Shown: positions 1 to 8,494 of the stretch, piece after piece
How the letters are laid out: each line of letters begins with the position of its first letter
How positions within the stretch are numbered: position 1 is the first letter of the stretch
NCBI GenBank assembly: GCA_900543155.1
Contig: UQQN01000035.1
Coordinates: forward strand, 1-22,106
Reading direction: 5' to 3'
DNA: 22,106 nt
Source: an uncultured Prevotella sp.
Lineage (GTDB): Bacteria > Bacteroidota > Bacteroidia > Bacteroidales > Bacteroidaceae
Notes under the pieces: model-generated
Database searches by the model: none
Seen by the model: only the letters and a program-made list of their open reading frames with translations
What the model was told of the DNA's origin: nothing
Translations under genes and position numbers: made by a program

Positions 1-150
1 AAAACGGCTGTTCGCCTAGGTGCAATCTCACCCATAACAGGGTGCCCCATTTGGTGTGGTGGTCCGCATAAACCAGGCATGTGAAGTGGAACAAGTTCCC
101 TTCACATACCTGGCTACCTTATCTCACCCCTAACGGGGTAATCCATTATA
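1..150. other. Structured, gene-free left edge; unidentified ncRNA or repeat element
   Basis: No reading frame is convincing here, but the stretch is full of inverted repeats. A long hairpin spans 73-113 (CCAGG/CCTGG at the base, ATGTGAA/TTCACAT in the middle, GGAAC/GTTCC at the tip). Small GC-rich hairpins lie at 29-44 (CACCC/GGGTG) and 126-139 (ACCCC/GGGGT). These two sit inside a near-duplicate of 27 nt (25-51 and 121-147, 22 of 27 positions equal), so the long hairpin is flanked by two copies of one module. It does not match the tmRNA, SRP RNA, RNase P RNA or cobalamin riboswitch signatures I know. It could be the end of a non-coding RNA starting outside the window, or a REP-like intergenic repeat. 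The strand is unknown. Confidence 0.4.
25..147. repeat. Pair of 27-nt near-identical repeats (25-51 and 121-147)
   Basis: Both copies begin ATCTCACCC and end CCATT, with TAAC and GGGT in between. They differ at five positions. Each can fold as a small hairpin. The copies lie in the same orientation with 69 nt between them, and that spacer contains the long hairpin of 73-113. Confidence 0.6.
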
Positions 151-262
151 ACTAATCCCTAGAAAAACATTTTACACACCCCTTAAATCGTTGATTTGTA
201 ATGCTTAATAACAAAAAAATATAGCTATTTTTACTATTTTTTTTGCAAAAGAAGGGGTTGTA

Positions 263-294
263 TTTGCACAATTTGCGCTTTTACTGTAACTTTG
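263..294 (+). promoter_or_regulatory. Bacteroidetes-type promoter of mtnN-luxS
   Basis: TTTG at 263-266, a 20-bp spacer, then TAACTTTG at 287-294, which matches the TAnnTTTG -7 consensus of Bacteroidetes. Transcription should start near 300, about 45 nt before the mtnN start. Confidence 0.65.
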
Positions 295-343
295 CTCACG
301 CAAATACATTTTTGTGAGCGAACATAGTATAAACACATTGAAA

Positions 344-1039
344 ATGACGATAGCTATAATCAATGCCATGCATAAAGAGCATGAGCAAATTGTGGCACTC
401 TTGACGGGTGTGAAACACGTTGAAGAAGGACGCTTCTGTTTTGTAGAAGGCAAACTTAATGGTAAACACCTGGTGCTGATGGAAAGCGGTATTGGCAAAG
501 TAAATGCCGCTGTGGGAGCTGTAGAACTGATTCACCGCTATAAACCCGATGCACTGATTAACACGGGAGTGGCTGGTGGCATAGATGCTACACTGCAAGT
601 AATGGACGTGGTGGCTGGTAAACAAGTGGCTTATCACGATGTAGATTGTGGACCTGAATCGGAACTTGGACAAGTGCAAGGCTTGCCACTATACTATGAA
701 GCTGACACGAAACTTTATGACGCTGCTATGCAAATTCACACTGAAGAAACAAATATTCACGGAGGATTGATATGTAGTGGCGACCAGTTTATTACTGATA
801 AAACACAACTCCAAAAAATTAAAGATCGCTATCCCGAGGGATTGGCTGTAGACATGGAAAGCGGTGCTTTGGCACAAGTGTGCTACCTCTATGGTGTTCC
901 CTTCCTTAGCTTCCGCATTATTAGCGACACACCTGGGGCAGATAAGCATTTTGACCAATACCAAAACTTTTGGGAAACTATGGCGGACCGCTCATTCGGC
1001 GTAACCAAAGCATTGCTCGAAGCTCTTACGAATATTTAA
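344..1039 (+). CDS. mtnN: 5'-methylthioadenosine/S-adenosylhomocysteine nucleosidase
   Basis: Cleaves the adenine from S-adenosylhomocysteine and 5'-methylthioadenosine in the cytoplasm, giving S-ribosylhomocysteine or methylthioribose. The 231-residue product has the usual length for the Pfs family. Expected catalytic residues are present: Glu12 in MHKEHEQ, the substrate-binding VDMES (Met171, Glu172) and Asp195 in SDTPG. I chose the ATG at 344; an upstream GTG at 314 would add ten residues that the family lacks, and 344 begins directly with the typical MTIAIINAM strand. It lies 58 nt upstream of luxS, whose enzyme uses its product, so the two probably form an operon driven from the promoter at 263-294. 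The assignment is firm. Confidence 0.95.
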   Translation: MTIAIINAMHKEHEQIVALLTGVKHVEEGRFCFVEGKLNGKHLVLMESGIGKVNAAVGAVELIHRYKPDALINTGVAGGIDATLQVMDVVAGKQVAYHDVDCGPESELGQVQGLPLYYEADTKLYDAAMQIHTEETNIHGGLICSGDQFITDKTQLQKIKDRYPEGLAVDMESGALAQVCYLYGVPFLSFRIISDTPGADKHFDQYQNFWETMADRSFGVTKALLEALTNI

Positions 1040-1097
1040 TTTTCAGTTGCTGAAATCATGCAACCAGAAAAGCCTCAACTAAAAACGAAAATCGAAA

Positions 1098-1574
1098 ATG
1101 GAAAAGATACCCAGTTTTACGATAGACCACACTCGCTTGAACCGTGGCATTTACGTGAGTCGTAAAGACCAGGTGGGAAACGAAGTGGTTACCACCTTCG
1201 ACGTGCGCATGAAATTGCCTAATCGCGAACCTGCACTTGGACAAGGTGCGATTCACACCATTGAGCACTTGGCTGCTACTTTTTTGCGCAACCACCCTGT
1301 GTGGAAAGAGCGCGTGGTATATTGGGGACCAATGGGATGTCTCACAGGTAACTACTTGCTAATGAAGGGTGACCTTACGAGTGCCGACATTCTGCCCTTG
1401 ATGAAGGAAACCTTTGAGTTTGTAGCAAACTATGAGGGAGATATTCCTGGTGCTACAGAACGCGACTGCGGAAACTACCTTTTGCAAGACTTGCCCATGG
1501 CACGCTATGAGGCTCGCAAATATTTAGAGGTACTCAATCACGCCACAAGCGATAATTTGAATTATCCGGCGTAA
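1098..1574 (+). CDS. luxS: S-ribosylhomocysteine lyase
   Basis: Converts S-ribosylhomocysteine to homocysteine and 4,5-dihydroxy-2,3-pentanedione, the precursor of autoinducer AI-2. The protein has 158 residues, normal for LuxS. The metal-binding HxxEH motif is His53-Thr-Ile-Glu56-His57, the third metal ligand is Cys124 in ERDCGNY, and Cys81 in GPMGC is the position of the catalytic cysteine. The neighbour mtnN supplies its substrate, so the pair makes the complete two-step SAH recycling route. Whether AI-2 acts as a signal here or is only a by-product cannot be told from sequence. No clear terminator follows: an imperfect hairpin at about 1621-1646 has no T-run. Confidence 0.96.
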   Translation: MEKIPSFTIDHTRLNRGIYVSRKDQVGNEVVTTFDVRMKLPNREPALGQGAIHTIEHLAATFLRNHPVWKERVVYWGPMGCLTGNYLLMKGDLTSADILPLMKETFEFVANYEGDIPGATERDCGNYLLQDLPMARYEARKYLEVLNHATSDNLNYPA

Positions 1575-1667
1575 ACAGACCTCTCTCGCAATACAAAAAA
1601 ATCTACAAATCTATAAACGCCTGCCTTTAGACAACTTTAGGCAGACAACCTAATTCTACAACTTTTT

Positions 1668-3230
1668 ATGAAAAAAATCTCCATCTTGCTCTCAGCTCTT
1701 TGCTTAACAGCAGGGTTCCCTACCCTCTCTATGGCACAGACTGAAGAATTTACGTTGGAAAGTACGACGAATCCCTATTCTTCGGAAAATGAACCTCGTC
1801 CCGTATTCCCTGTTCCTTCAGCCCGTCAATTGGCTTGGAACCAAACAGAGTTCTATGCCTTCTTCCACTACGGAATGAACACCTACACTAACTCTGAATG
1901 GGGTAATGGTACAGAAAAAGAAAGCCTGTTTGCACCGACTCAGGCTCCTAACCCTCGCCAATGGCTCGAAGCTATTAAGGCTGGTGGTATGAAAGGTGGT
2001 ATTGCTGTGGTAAAACACCACGATGGTTTCTGCCTTTGGCCTACTGAAACTACTACCCACAGCGTAAAGAACGCTGGTAACGATTTTGGTAAGAACACCA
2101 ATATCCCTAGAGACTTTGCTGCAGCAGCCCAAGATCTTGGCTTGAAATATGGTTTCTACATTTCTCCGTGGGACCTTAGCAGCAAATGGTGGGGTATTAA
2201 AGGCGATGATGGTTTCTACACTGACGACTACGCCAAGAAAGTATTCCTTCCCCAATGCGAAGAAATCGCAGAATATGGTGCAGACCAATTCGAAATGTGG
2301 TTTGATGGTGCTTCAGGTGGAGACCACGCTGGCTACTACGGTGGAGACTATGGTGAAGGAAAAACTGGTAGCCGTACCATTGACAATGCCACTCGCTATT
2401 ATGACATTCCCAACCTTCGCGACAAAATTCACTCAATGTGCCCTAATATCATCCTTTGGGGTGTAGGTGGCGAAGCACGTTGGATTGGTAACGAATCTGG
2501 TTGGGCTGGCGAAACTTGCTGGTCGATGGGCGATGGTACTGACGGTGATGAGAACGCTTGGAAGTGGTTCCCTGGCGAAAGCGATGCAAAGGCAACTACT
2601 AAGGGTTGGTTCTGGCACCAAGGTGAAACTTGTAAGTCTGCCGACGAAATGTTCAAGATTTACCTTGAAACAGTAGGTCGTAACGCTACACTTATTTTGA
2701 ACTTTCCGCCCGACCAACGCGGTCTTTTGCCCGATGTTGACGTAAATAACCTCAAGAAGTTGGGTGAAATGTTGACAGAGCGTCTTGGTACAGACCTTGC
2801 ACAACAATCAGGTGTTACCATTGAAGCTTCAACTACTCGTGCAAATGGTGCTACCAAGACTTATGATGCCAAGAATATGATCGATAATAAGATTGATACT
2901 TATTGGGCTGCTCCCGATGGTACAACTTCTGACATCACAATTACAGTTACACTCCCCGAGGCTAAGCCTATCCACTACGTGATGATGCAAGAGTACATCC
3001 AATTAGGTCAACGCATTAAGGGTTTCACCATTGAAACTAGCAACGATGGTAAAAATTGGACAAAGAAGGGCGGCAACATCAAAACTACCACTGTGGGTTA
3101 CAAACGTATTATTCCACTTAATGGTAGCACAAGTAACAGCTACGATGCAGGCACAACAGCTAAGTATGTACGCGTAACAATTACCGACAGCCGTGCTTGT
3201 CCCACATTGCACACCCTTTCTATCTTCTAA
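1668..3230 (+). CDS. Exported alpha-L-fucosidase, GH29, with C-terminal F5/8-type domain
   Basis: Predicted to release alpha-linked L-fucose from glycans outside the cytoplasm. The 520-residue protein starts with a signal peptide (hydrophobic stretch, cleavage near MAQ at about residue 24). A GH29 barrel follows: FFHYGMNTY near residue 65, KHHDGFCLWP, DLGLKYGFYISPWD, and QFEMWFDGA with the likely nucleophile Asp213, ending at RNATLILNFPPDQRGLLPD. Residues from about 382 to 520 look like a discoidin/F5-8 (CBM32-like) sugar-binding sandwich (NMIDNKIDTYW, FTIETSNDGKNW, AKYVRVTI). Only 24 nt separate it from the GH16 gene, so the two are probably co-transcribed. GH29 subfamily and linkage preference cannot be set from this alone. 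Confidence 0.92.
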   Translation: MKKISILLSALCLTAGFPTLSMAQTEEFTLESTTNPYSSENEPRPVFPVPSARQLAWNQTEFYAFFHYGMNTYTNSEWGNGTEKESLFAPTQAPNPRQWLEAIKAGGMKGGIAVVKHHDGFCLWPTETTTHSVKNAGNDFGKNTNIPRDFAAAAQDLGLKYGFYISPWDLSSKWWGIKGDDGFYTDDYAKKVFLPQCEEIAEYGADQFEMWFDGASGGDHAGYYGGDYGEGKTGSRTIDNATRYYDIPNLRDKIHSMCPNIILWGVGGEARWIGNESGWAGETCWSMGDGTDGDENAWKWFPGESDAKATTKGWFWHQGETCKSADEMFKIYLETVGRNATLILNFPPDQRGLLPDVDVNNLKKLGEMLTERLGTDLAQQSGVTIEASTTRANGATKTYDAKNMIDNKIDTYWAAPDGTTSDITITVTLPEAKPIHYVMMQEYIQLGQRIKGFTIETSNDGKNWTKKGGNIKTTTVGYKRIIPLNGSTSNSYDAGTTAKYVRVTITDSRACPTLHTLSIF

Positions 3231-3254
3231 TTCCTAATCTCTTGACGATATACA

Positions 3255-6200
3255 ATGAAAATTAAGCATTATATAGCTCTTGCAGCGCTCACTATACCTT
3301 TGGCAACAAGCGCACAGAGCACTGTTATCGACTTTGAAACAACAGAGACACAAGGCGCCTCGCTTGGTGTATTCGATACATGGGAAGATTCACCCTTCCG
3401 TAAAGGCAAACTCGAAGGCAACGTAAAAGTTATCAATAACCCCTATAAGGTTGTTGACGATATTACGAATGATGGTAACATCTCTGAAAAAGTTCTTGCC
3501 TTCCAGCGTTCACGCTTTGGTAGCAACACTTTTGGTGTACGTGTAGGTTTGCCTACCCCCATTAAACTCACTCCTAAGGTGCAATATGTACACGTTAAGA
3601 TGTACACACCTAAAACAGGACATATCATGCTCTTTGCTTTGGGTAGCCGCGACGACCGCCCTGAACAATCAAAGGACGTGGTACAAGTTGAGGCAAACTG
3701 CATCTCAAGCGTAAAGGCAGAAAAATGGTGCGATGCAGTATTCGCCATTAGTTCTGCACCTGGTGTGTCTATTCACAGCCTTCTCATTGCTCCTGACGTA
3801 CAGTCAACACACGACCTTGACGAAGACTACGCTGTTTATATTGATGACATTGAAATCAATAGTTCTTCAATGCCTAACATTCAATATGGCGTATACCCCT
3901 TAAACTTCGACAAGTCTGAACAATCGGGTCGTACAGGTAACCGTTACACACAGGGTATTACATTGAAGACTGCAGACGGCAACCAAACCATTGCAGTGGC
4001 GCAGAAGACCAATAAACTCATGTACCAAGACTTGCTCGCTTCGTCTATCAAGGCTAAAGCTGGCGAAAGTGCTACGGCTTCTATCGACTATATTGGTGGT
4101 TGGATGCACGCTTACGTATACCTCGATAAAAACAACGATGGTAAGTTTGACTTAACGCTCAATGAAGACGGTACTCCTGGTGCTGAGAGCGATATCATGA
4201 GCTACTCTGTATATCAAGGAAAGAATAGCGCAGGTAACGCTGCAAGTGGCAACAACAAGAACCTTCCCGCCTTCAACATTCCTTCGAACCTCACTCCGGG
4301 CTTCTATCGTCTACGTTATAAGATTGACTGGGACAACATTGATGCTGGAGGTAATGCTGGCGATGCTCAAGGTAACAACTCTATTAAATCGAACGGTGGT
4401 GTAATTGTTGACACTCGCCTTAACGTACATGGAGAAAAGGTTAACATCTCACGTGGTTTGAGCAGCGAAGGTACCAATGGCGAAATGACTAAGCTTGACG
4501 GCTCTAAATTCGAAAAGCACGAAATCGAATTTGGTAAACCCTACACTGTAAAGTTTAAGCCTGCCGACAACTTTAAGTTGGGTAAATTTACTATCCGCCA
4601 TGGTTACAATGTTGAAGGTAAAGACTCGCTCATCAACGAAACACCACAATACACGGATGTTGTTATCCCTGCTTATATGGCTAAAGATAACACCTATACA
4701 ATCCCAGCTGAGTATGTTGATGGTGACATAGTAATTACCCCGACCTTCGTTTCTGTAGATAATAGCGAAACTACTGAAAAGTATGCCGTTAACTTCCCGA
4801 AGAATTTAAAGATTAATCGCAGTGATTCACAACGTAAATTTGGCTACTTAGCATTCAGTACAGCAAGCAACAATACCAAGCAAAAAATTAATGCTGTTGA
4901 CCCAGACTTGATTTACTTGGATGGTACAAGTAAGAAGATTTACGTAAAGAGCGGTGAAGCTATCACTACAGATATCTACTATAATGATGGTAAAGCGCCA
5001 AACATGCATGCTTACCTCTATGTGGACCTTGATGGTGATGGTAAGTTCGACCTCTCGGTAAATGCTGATGGTACTCCTGCATTCAATGGTGAAATGCTCT
5101 CTTACACTTATGCCAACGGCAAAAACAGTAAGGGACAAAACGTAGGTTACAATGACCAAAGCGCAGACCAATGGGGTGCAACAAACTCTATGCCTCAGTT
5201 CTCATTACCCGCAGGTTTGCCGACAGGCGCATATCGTGGACGTTTGAAAATAGACTGGGATTGTACAGACCCTGCAGGTCGTTATGGCTCAAAATATGAT
5301 TCAAACTTTATCGACAATAATGGTGGTCATATTGTAGACTTCGTATTTAACGTAGTTGACGAATATCCCAAGGTAAAACTTGACGTGCAAACTACTGATG
5401 GTTCGATTGTAGGCGCTGGTAACACAGGTTTACCCGAATACATCATGGAAGGTCAGGACATCGACGTGAAGGCTGTAGGTCTTGACGAAAACTACACGAC
5501 TACAGGCATTACTGTTCGTCATGGTAAGAACCTTAATGGTGAGCAGACTGTAAATGGTGAAAAACAGTGGGAAGAATACACTGCCGAAGTTACTGACGGT
5601 AGTTGCACTATTTCTGGCGAAAAAGTAGATGGTGACGTACGCCTTACTGCTGTATTCAAGAACAATGGTTCTTCGCCCTACAAACTCGTGTTTGCTGATG
5701 AGTTTAACACTGAAGATGGTAGTCAACCTGACTCACATTTCTGGACTCGTTCAAGCCGTGAGAATCCTACTTGGAAGCGTTTCTGCGCACAGACTGTAGC
5801 AGGTCAAAAGAAGACTGGATGGATTGAAGATGGTAAACTCGTTTTGAAGTGTGTAAAGAACACATTCGACGACGAACTCGACGGCAACAAGAACAAGCAA
5901 CAGATGATTAGCGGTGCTATTGAATCGTCTGACAAAGTTACCTTTACTTATGGTAAGGTAGAAGGTCGTGTCAAGAACATCGGTCACAGTGGTAACTTCC
6001 CTGCATTCTGGATGATGCCTAACAAGGCTACATACGGTGGCTGGCCCTATAGTGGCGAAATTGACATCTGGGAACAGATTGACGCTGCGAATACTACCTA
6101 CCACACTATCCATACTAAATGGGCTAACAGCACTAAGGATGGTTCTGAATGTATGAACAAGGGTAACGACCCCCAAAAGTCAGGTACTTCAACAGCTGCT

Positions 6201-6680
6201 CTCGATGAATACCACACCTATGGTTTAGAATGGACTGAGGACATTCTTAAGTGGTTCGTTGATGGTAAGCAAGTATTCTCTTACGCTCGTAAGACAGATC
6301 TCACAGGTGACAATGCTACTGCACAGTGGCCCTATAACAAGCCTTTCTACATCATTCTTAACCAGAGTGTAGGTAACGGTGGTTGGGCTGCAGCTCCTGA
6401 TGTAAACTTTGAATATGAAACTAAGTTTGACTGGGTACGTGTTTACCAGAAGGAAGGTGGCGACATTGCTACTGGCATTAACCATGCACAGGCTAACAGC
6501 GATGTAGACATTTATGCTTATCCTGGAAAGGTGCGCATCGTTAGCGCTAAGGCTGCTCACGTAAGCATCGTAGACATGCAAGGTCGCACTGTATTTGCTC
6601 AGACTGTTCAAGGTAACGAAAACGTATATCTTCCCAGCGGTGTATATGTAGCCAATGGCAAGAAGGTGCTCGTTCCTTAA
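3255..6680 (+). CDS. Large modular secreted GH16 beta-glucanase-type hydrolase
   Basis: A 1141-residue exported protein. A signal peptide (about 1-20) is followed by a beta-rich region to about 205. Two tandem modules of about 300 residues come next (about 210-500 and 510-810). Each has a MHAYxYxD loop with D-x-D/N-x-D-G-K-F-D (residues 291-299 and 591-599), resembling GEVED-type domains, and each ends in a sandwich with T-x-RHG (near 448 and 754). The GH16 catalytic domain spans about 813-1066, with the catalytic EIDIWE motif at Glu935-Asp937-Glu940. The last 65 residues (VSIVDMQGRTVF, LPSGVYVANGKKVLVP) look like a type IX secretion sorting tail. The substrate is probably a beta-glucan or beta-galactan; the sequence does not decide which. 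It follows the fucosidase closely and ends at a strong terminator. Confidence 0.9.
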   Translation: MKIKHYIALAALTIPLATSAQSTVIDFETTETQGASLGVFDTWEDSPFRKGKLEGNVKVINNPYKVVDDITNDGNISEKVLAFQRSRFGSNTFGVRVGLPTPIKLTPKVQYVHVKMYTPKTGHIMLFALGSRDDRPEQSKDVVQVEANCISSVKAEKWCDAVFAISSAPGVSIHSLLIAPDVQSTHDLDEDYAVYIDDIEINSSSMPNIQYGVYPLNFDKSEQSGRTGNRYTQGITLKTADGNQTIAVAQKTNKLMYQDLLASSIKAKAGESATASIDYIGGWMHAYVYLDKNNDGKFDLTLNEDGTPGAESDIMSYSVYQGKNSAGNAASGNNKNLPAFNIPSNLTPGFYRLRYKIDWDNIDAGGNAGDAQGNNSIKSNGGVIVDTRLNVHGEKVNISRGLSSEGTNGEMTKLDGSKFEKHEIEFGKPYTVKFKPADNFKLGKFTIRHGYNVEGKDSLINETPQYTDVVIPAYMAKDNTYTIPAEYVDGDIVITPTFVSVDNSETTEKYAVNFPKNLKINRSDSQRKFGYLAFSTASNNTKQKINAVDPDLIYLDGTSKKIYVKSGEAITTDIYYNDGKAPNMHAYLYVDLDGDGKFDLSVNADGTPAFNGEMLSYTYANGKNSKGQNVGYNDQSADQWGATNSMPQFSLPAGLPTGAYRGRLKIDWDCTDPAGRYGSKYDSNFIDNNGGHIVDFVFNVVDEYPKVKLDVQTTDGSIVGAGNTGLPEYIMEGQDIDVKAVGLDENYTTTGITVRHGKNLNGEQTVNGEKQWEEYTAEVTDGSCTISGEKVDGDVRLTAVFKNNGSSPYKLVFADEFNTEDGSQPDSHFWTRSSRENPTWKRFCAQTVAGQKKTGWIEDGKLVLKCVKNTFDDELDGNKNKQQMISGAIESSDKVTFTYGKVEGRVKNIGHSGNFPAFWMMPNKATYGGWPYSGEIDIWEQIDAANTTYHTIHTKWANSTKDGSECMNKGNDPQKSGTSTAALDEYHTYGLEWTEDILKWFVDGKQVFSYARKTDLTGDNATAQWPYNKPFYIILNQSVGNGGWAAAPDVNFEYETKFDWVRVYQKEGGDIATGINHAQANSDVDIYAYPGKVRIVSAKAAHVSIVDMQGRTVFAQTVQGNENVYLPSGVYVANGKKVLVP

Positions 6681-6716
6681 TGAATAAAGTCAACTTTGAT
6701 TTGACATGAAATTTAT

Positions 6717-6754
6717 AAAGTGTCGTTTGCAATATGGCGAACGACACTTTTTTT
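6717..6754 (+). terminator. Rho-independent terminator after the GH16 gene
   Basis: A 14-bp stem (6717-6730 with 6737-6750, one G-T wobble) around the six-base loop AATATG, followed by T residues to 6754. It starts 36 nt after the GH16 stop codon. Confidence 0.88.
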
Positions 6755-6755
6755 G

Positions 6756-6763
6756 TAACTTTG
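6756..6763 (+). promoter_or_regulatory. -7 element of the murF promoter
   Basis: TAACTTTG fits the Bacteroidetes TAnnTTTG element and begins one base after the T-run of the preceding terminator. No good TTTG lies 19-20 bp upstream, since that position falls inside the terminator hairpin. The expected start site is about 20 nt before the chosen murF ATG. Confidence 0.5.
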
Positions 6764-6787
6764 CAGCAACTAATAAAGTTCAATGCA

Positions 6788-8098
6788 ATGACCATTTCAG
6801 AACTCTACACGCTGTTTACGGAACATCCCGTAATCACTACCGACACACGAAACTGTCCTGCCGGCTCTATATTCTTTGCCCTCCGTGGCGCTTCGTTTAA
6901 TGGCAATGACTTTGCTCTGAAAGCCCTTGAGAGTGGTTGTGCCTATGCTGTGGTAGACGATGCCCAACTGCAAGGCTCATCCAACCAAGTAATTGTGGTA
7001 GACAATGTGCTGAGCACTTTACAACAGTTGGCACACTATCACCGCGAACAATTGGGTACCCCCATTGTACAAATTACTGGTACAAATGGTAAAACCACCA
7101 CAAAAGAACTCACTGCAACAGTGTTGGGCACGAAGCATAATGTGCTTTATACACAAGGCAACTTTAACAACCACATTGGTGTGCCCAAAACCTTGTTGCG
7201 ACTGACGGCAGAAAACACCATTGCTGTGATTGAAACGGGAGCAAATCACCCTGGAGAAATTGCAGAATTGTCGAAGATTGTAGATGCAGACTGTGGATTG
7301 ATTACAAACGTAGGTCGCGCACACCTTGAAGGCTTTGGCTCGTTTGAGGGAGTGATTCACACCAAAGGCGAACTCTATGACTATTTGCGTCAAAAGAAGG
7401 GTGCCTTTATTTTCTTGGATGGCGACAACGAATATTTACGTCCTATAGCCCATGATTTGTGTGCTGAGACCTACGGCACACCTGGTCATGAATATGGTGT
7501 AGAAGGTGAAGTGGTAGAATGCAATCCTTACCTCAAATTCCGTTTTCGCATAAAGGGCGAGACTGAATGGCACATGGTGCAAACACACCTTATTGGTTCG
7601 TATAACGTGACTAATGCTTTGGCAGCTATTGCTGTAGGACATCACTTTGGAGTAAGTGCAGCTGAGGCAGCACAAGCCATTGGTGAGTATCAGCCTACGA
7701 ACAACCGTAGCGAAATGGTGAAGACTGCACACAACACGCTTATTGTGGATGCCTATAATGCAAACCCCACAAGTATGAAGGCAGCTCTCGATAACTTTGC
7801 CACCATTAAAGCTACCCACAAGATGGTGATTTTGGGCGAGATGCGTGAGCTGGGCGAGGTTTCAACACAAGAACACCAAAAGGTGGCAGAACAAGCCCTT
7901 AACACAGGGTGCGAAGAGGTGTGGCTTGTTGGTGAAGAATTTCAACCATTCTCTGAACTTTCTGAAATCGTACGTTGGTTCCCTGATGTAGAAGCTGTGC
8001 GTACTGCACTTACAGGGGGCGACCGTCCTGAAGAACGCTTGATTTTGGTTAAAGGTTCTAACGGCACAAAACTTTTTCAACTGCCCGAGTTGTTGTAA
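6788..8098 (+). CDS. murF: UDP-N-acetylmuramoyl-tripeptide--D-alanyl-D-alanine ligase
   Basis: Adds the D-Ala-D-Ala dipeptide to the UDP-MurNAc tripeptide, the last cytoplasmic step of the peptidoglycan precursor. The 436 residues match the usual MurF length. The N-terminal domain reads TTDTRNCPAGSIFFALRG, the ATP-binding loop is GTNGKTT (98-104), then NFNNHIGVP, VIETGANHPGEI, and the C-terminal Mur ligase domain with DAYNANPTSMKAAL and LGEMRELGE. I chose the ATG at 6788: an upstream ATG at 6734 is in frame but would put the terminator arm and the -7 element inside the gene. It stands alone between two terminator-like hairpins, outside any mur cluster in this window. Confidence 0.95.
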   Translation: MTISELYTLFTEHPVITTDTRNCPAGSIFFALRGASFNGNDFALKALESGCAYAVVDDAQLQGSSNQVIVVDNVLSTLQQLAHYHREQLGTPIVQITGTNGKTTTKELTATVLGTKHNVLYTQGNFNNHIGVPKTLLRLTAENTIAVIETGANHPGEIAELSKIVDADCGLITNVGRAHLEGFGSFEGVIHTKGELYDYLRQKKGAFIFLDGDNEYLRPIAHDLCAETYGTPGHEYGVEGEVVECNPYLKFRFRIKGETEWHMVQTHLIGSYNVTNALAAIAVGHHFGVSAAEAAQAIGEYQPTNNRSEMVKTAHNTLIVDAYNANPTSMKAALDNFATIKATHKMVILGEMRELGEVSTQEHQKVAEQALNTGCEEVWLVGEEFQPFSELSEIVRWFPDVEAVRTALTGGDRPEERLILVKGSNGTKLFQLPELL

Positions 8099-8126
8099 TT
8101 GGGAATATTGAATATAAATAGAATTT

Positions 8127-8161
8127 ATAAATGGCTGTAACACACCGTGTCAGCCATTTAT
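8127..8161 (+). terminator. Hairpin after murF, probable terminator
   Basis: A perfect 11-bp outer stem (ATAAATGGCTG with CAGCCATTTAT, 8127-8137 and 8151-8161) and a 4-bp inner stem (ACAC/GTGT). The sequence after it is AT-rich but not a clean T-run, so termination may be partial. It lies 29 nt after the murF stop. Confidence 0.6.
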
Positions 8162-8328
8162 TCATTATTATTTCATATTCCCCACTGCACAACCATATAC
8201 AAAATGGCTTTGGGCTATGAATGGGACTGTAGAATTGTGCATAGACAAGGATTTTCAGAAAAATAGTCAATAAAAGCAGGGGCTAAATGCCAAACTTACA
8301 TTTTTTTCAATAAAAAACTAACCAAATG

Positions 8329-8359
8329 TTTGTTGTATATAAAAAATGTATTACTTTTG
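8329..8359 (+). promoter_or_regulatory. Promoter of the Phe/Tyr operon
   Basis: TTTG at 8329-8332, exactly 19 bp, then TACTTTTG at 8352-8359. This is a full match to the Bacteroidetes consensus. Transcription should start near 8366, so the mRNA carries the leader peptide and attenuator before pheA. The remainder of the gap, from the murF hairpin to this promoter (8162-8328), shows nothing else I can name. Confidence 0.8.
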
Positions 8360-8401
8360 CCCTTGGAAATAACAAAACTCAACGATTCAAAAAAATAGAT
8401 T

Positions 8402-8494
8402 ATGCAAAATCGCGCATTCTTCTTTTACGGTTTTTATTTTTACTTTGCCGAACAAGCAGAGCGGGACGTCGCATACCATAATCAAAGAGTTTGA
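8402..8494 (+). CDS. Phe/Tyr-rich leader peptide of the aromatic operon
   Basis: A 30-codon frame from ATG 8402 to TGA 8492-8494. Residues 6-15 read FFFYGFYFYF: six Phe and three Tyr in ten codons, with a fourth Tyr at residue 25. It lies between the operon promoter and a terminator and has no relation to known enzymes, so its role should be regulatory. Ribosomes short of charged tRNA-Phe or tRNA-Tyr would stall on codons 8417-8446. The segment 8457-8466, just downstream inside the same frame, is complementary to the 5' arm of the terminator. This is the layout of a classical amino-acid attenuator, and the residues sensed match the products of the operon. Confidence 0.85.
   Translation: MQNRAFFFYGFYFYFAEQAERDVAYHNQRV

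Noticed and set aside
1..150. RNase P RNA, tmRNA, SRP RNA, SAM/SAH or cobalamin riboswitch at the left edge
   Set aside because: None of the conserved core sequences of these RNAs is present, and the mtnN promoter lies downstream, so it cannot be a riboswitch of that transcript.
1621..1646. Hairpin after luxS as a terminator
   Set aside because: The stem is CTGCCT/AGGCAG with inner mismatches and no T-run follows. Too weak to call.
6734..6787. N-terminal extension of MurF from the ATG at 6734
   Set aside because: It would include the 3' arm of the upstream terminator and the -7 promoter element, and MurF proteins begin at the MTISELYTLF position.
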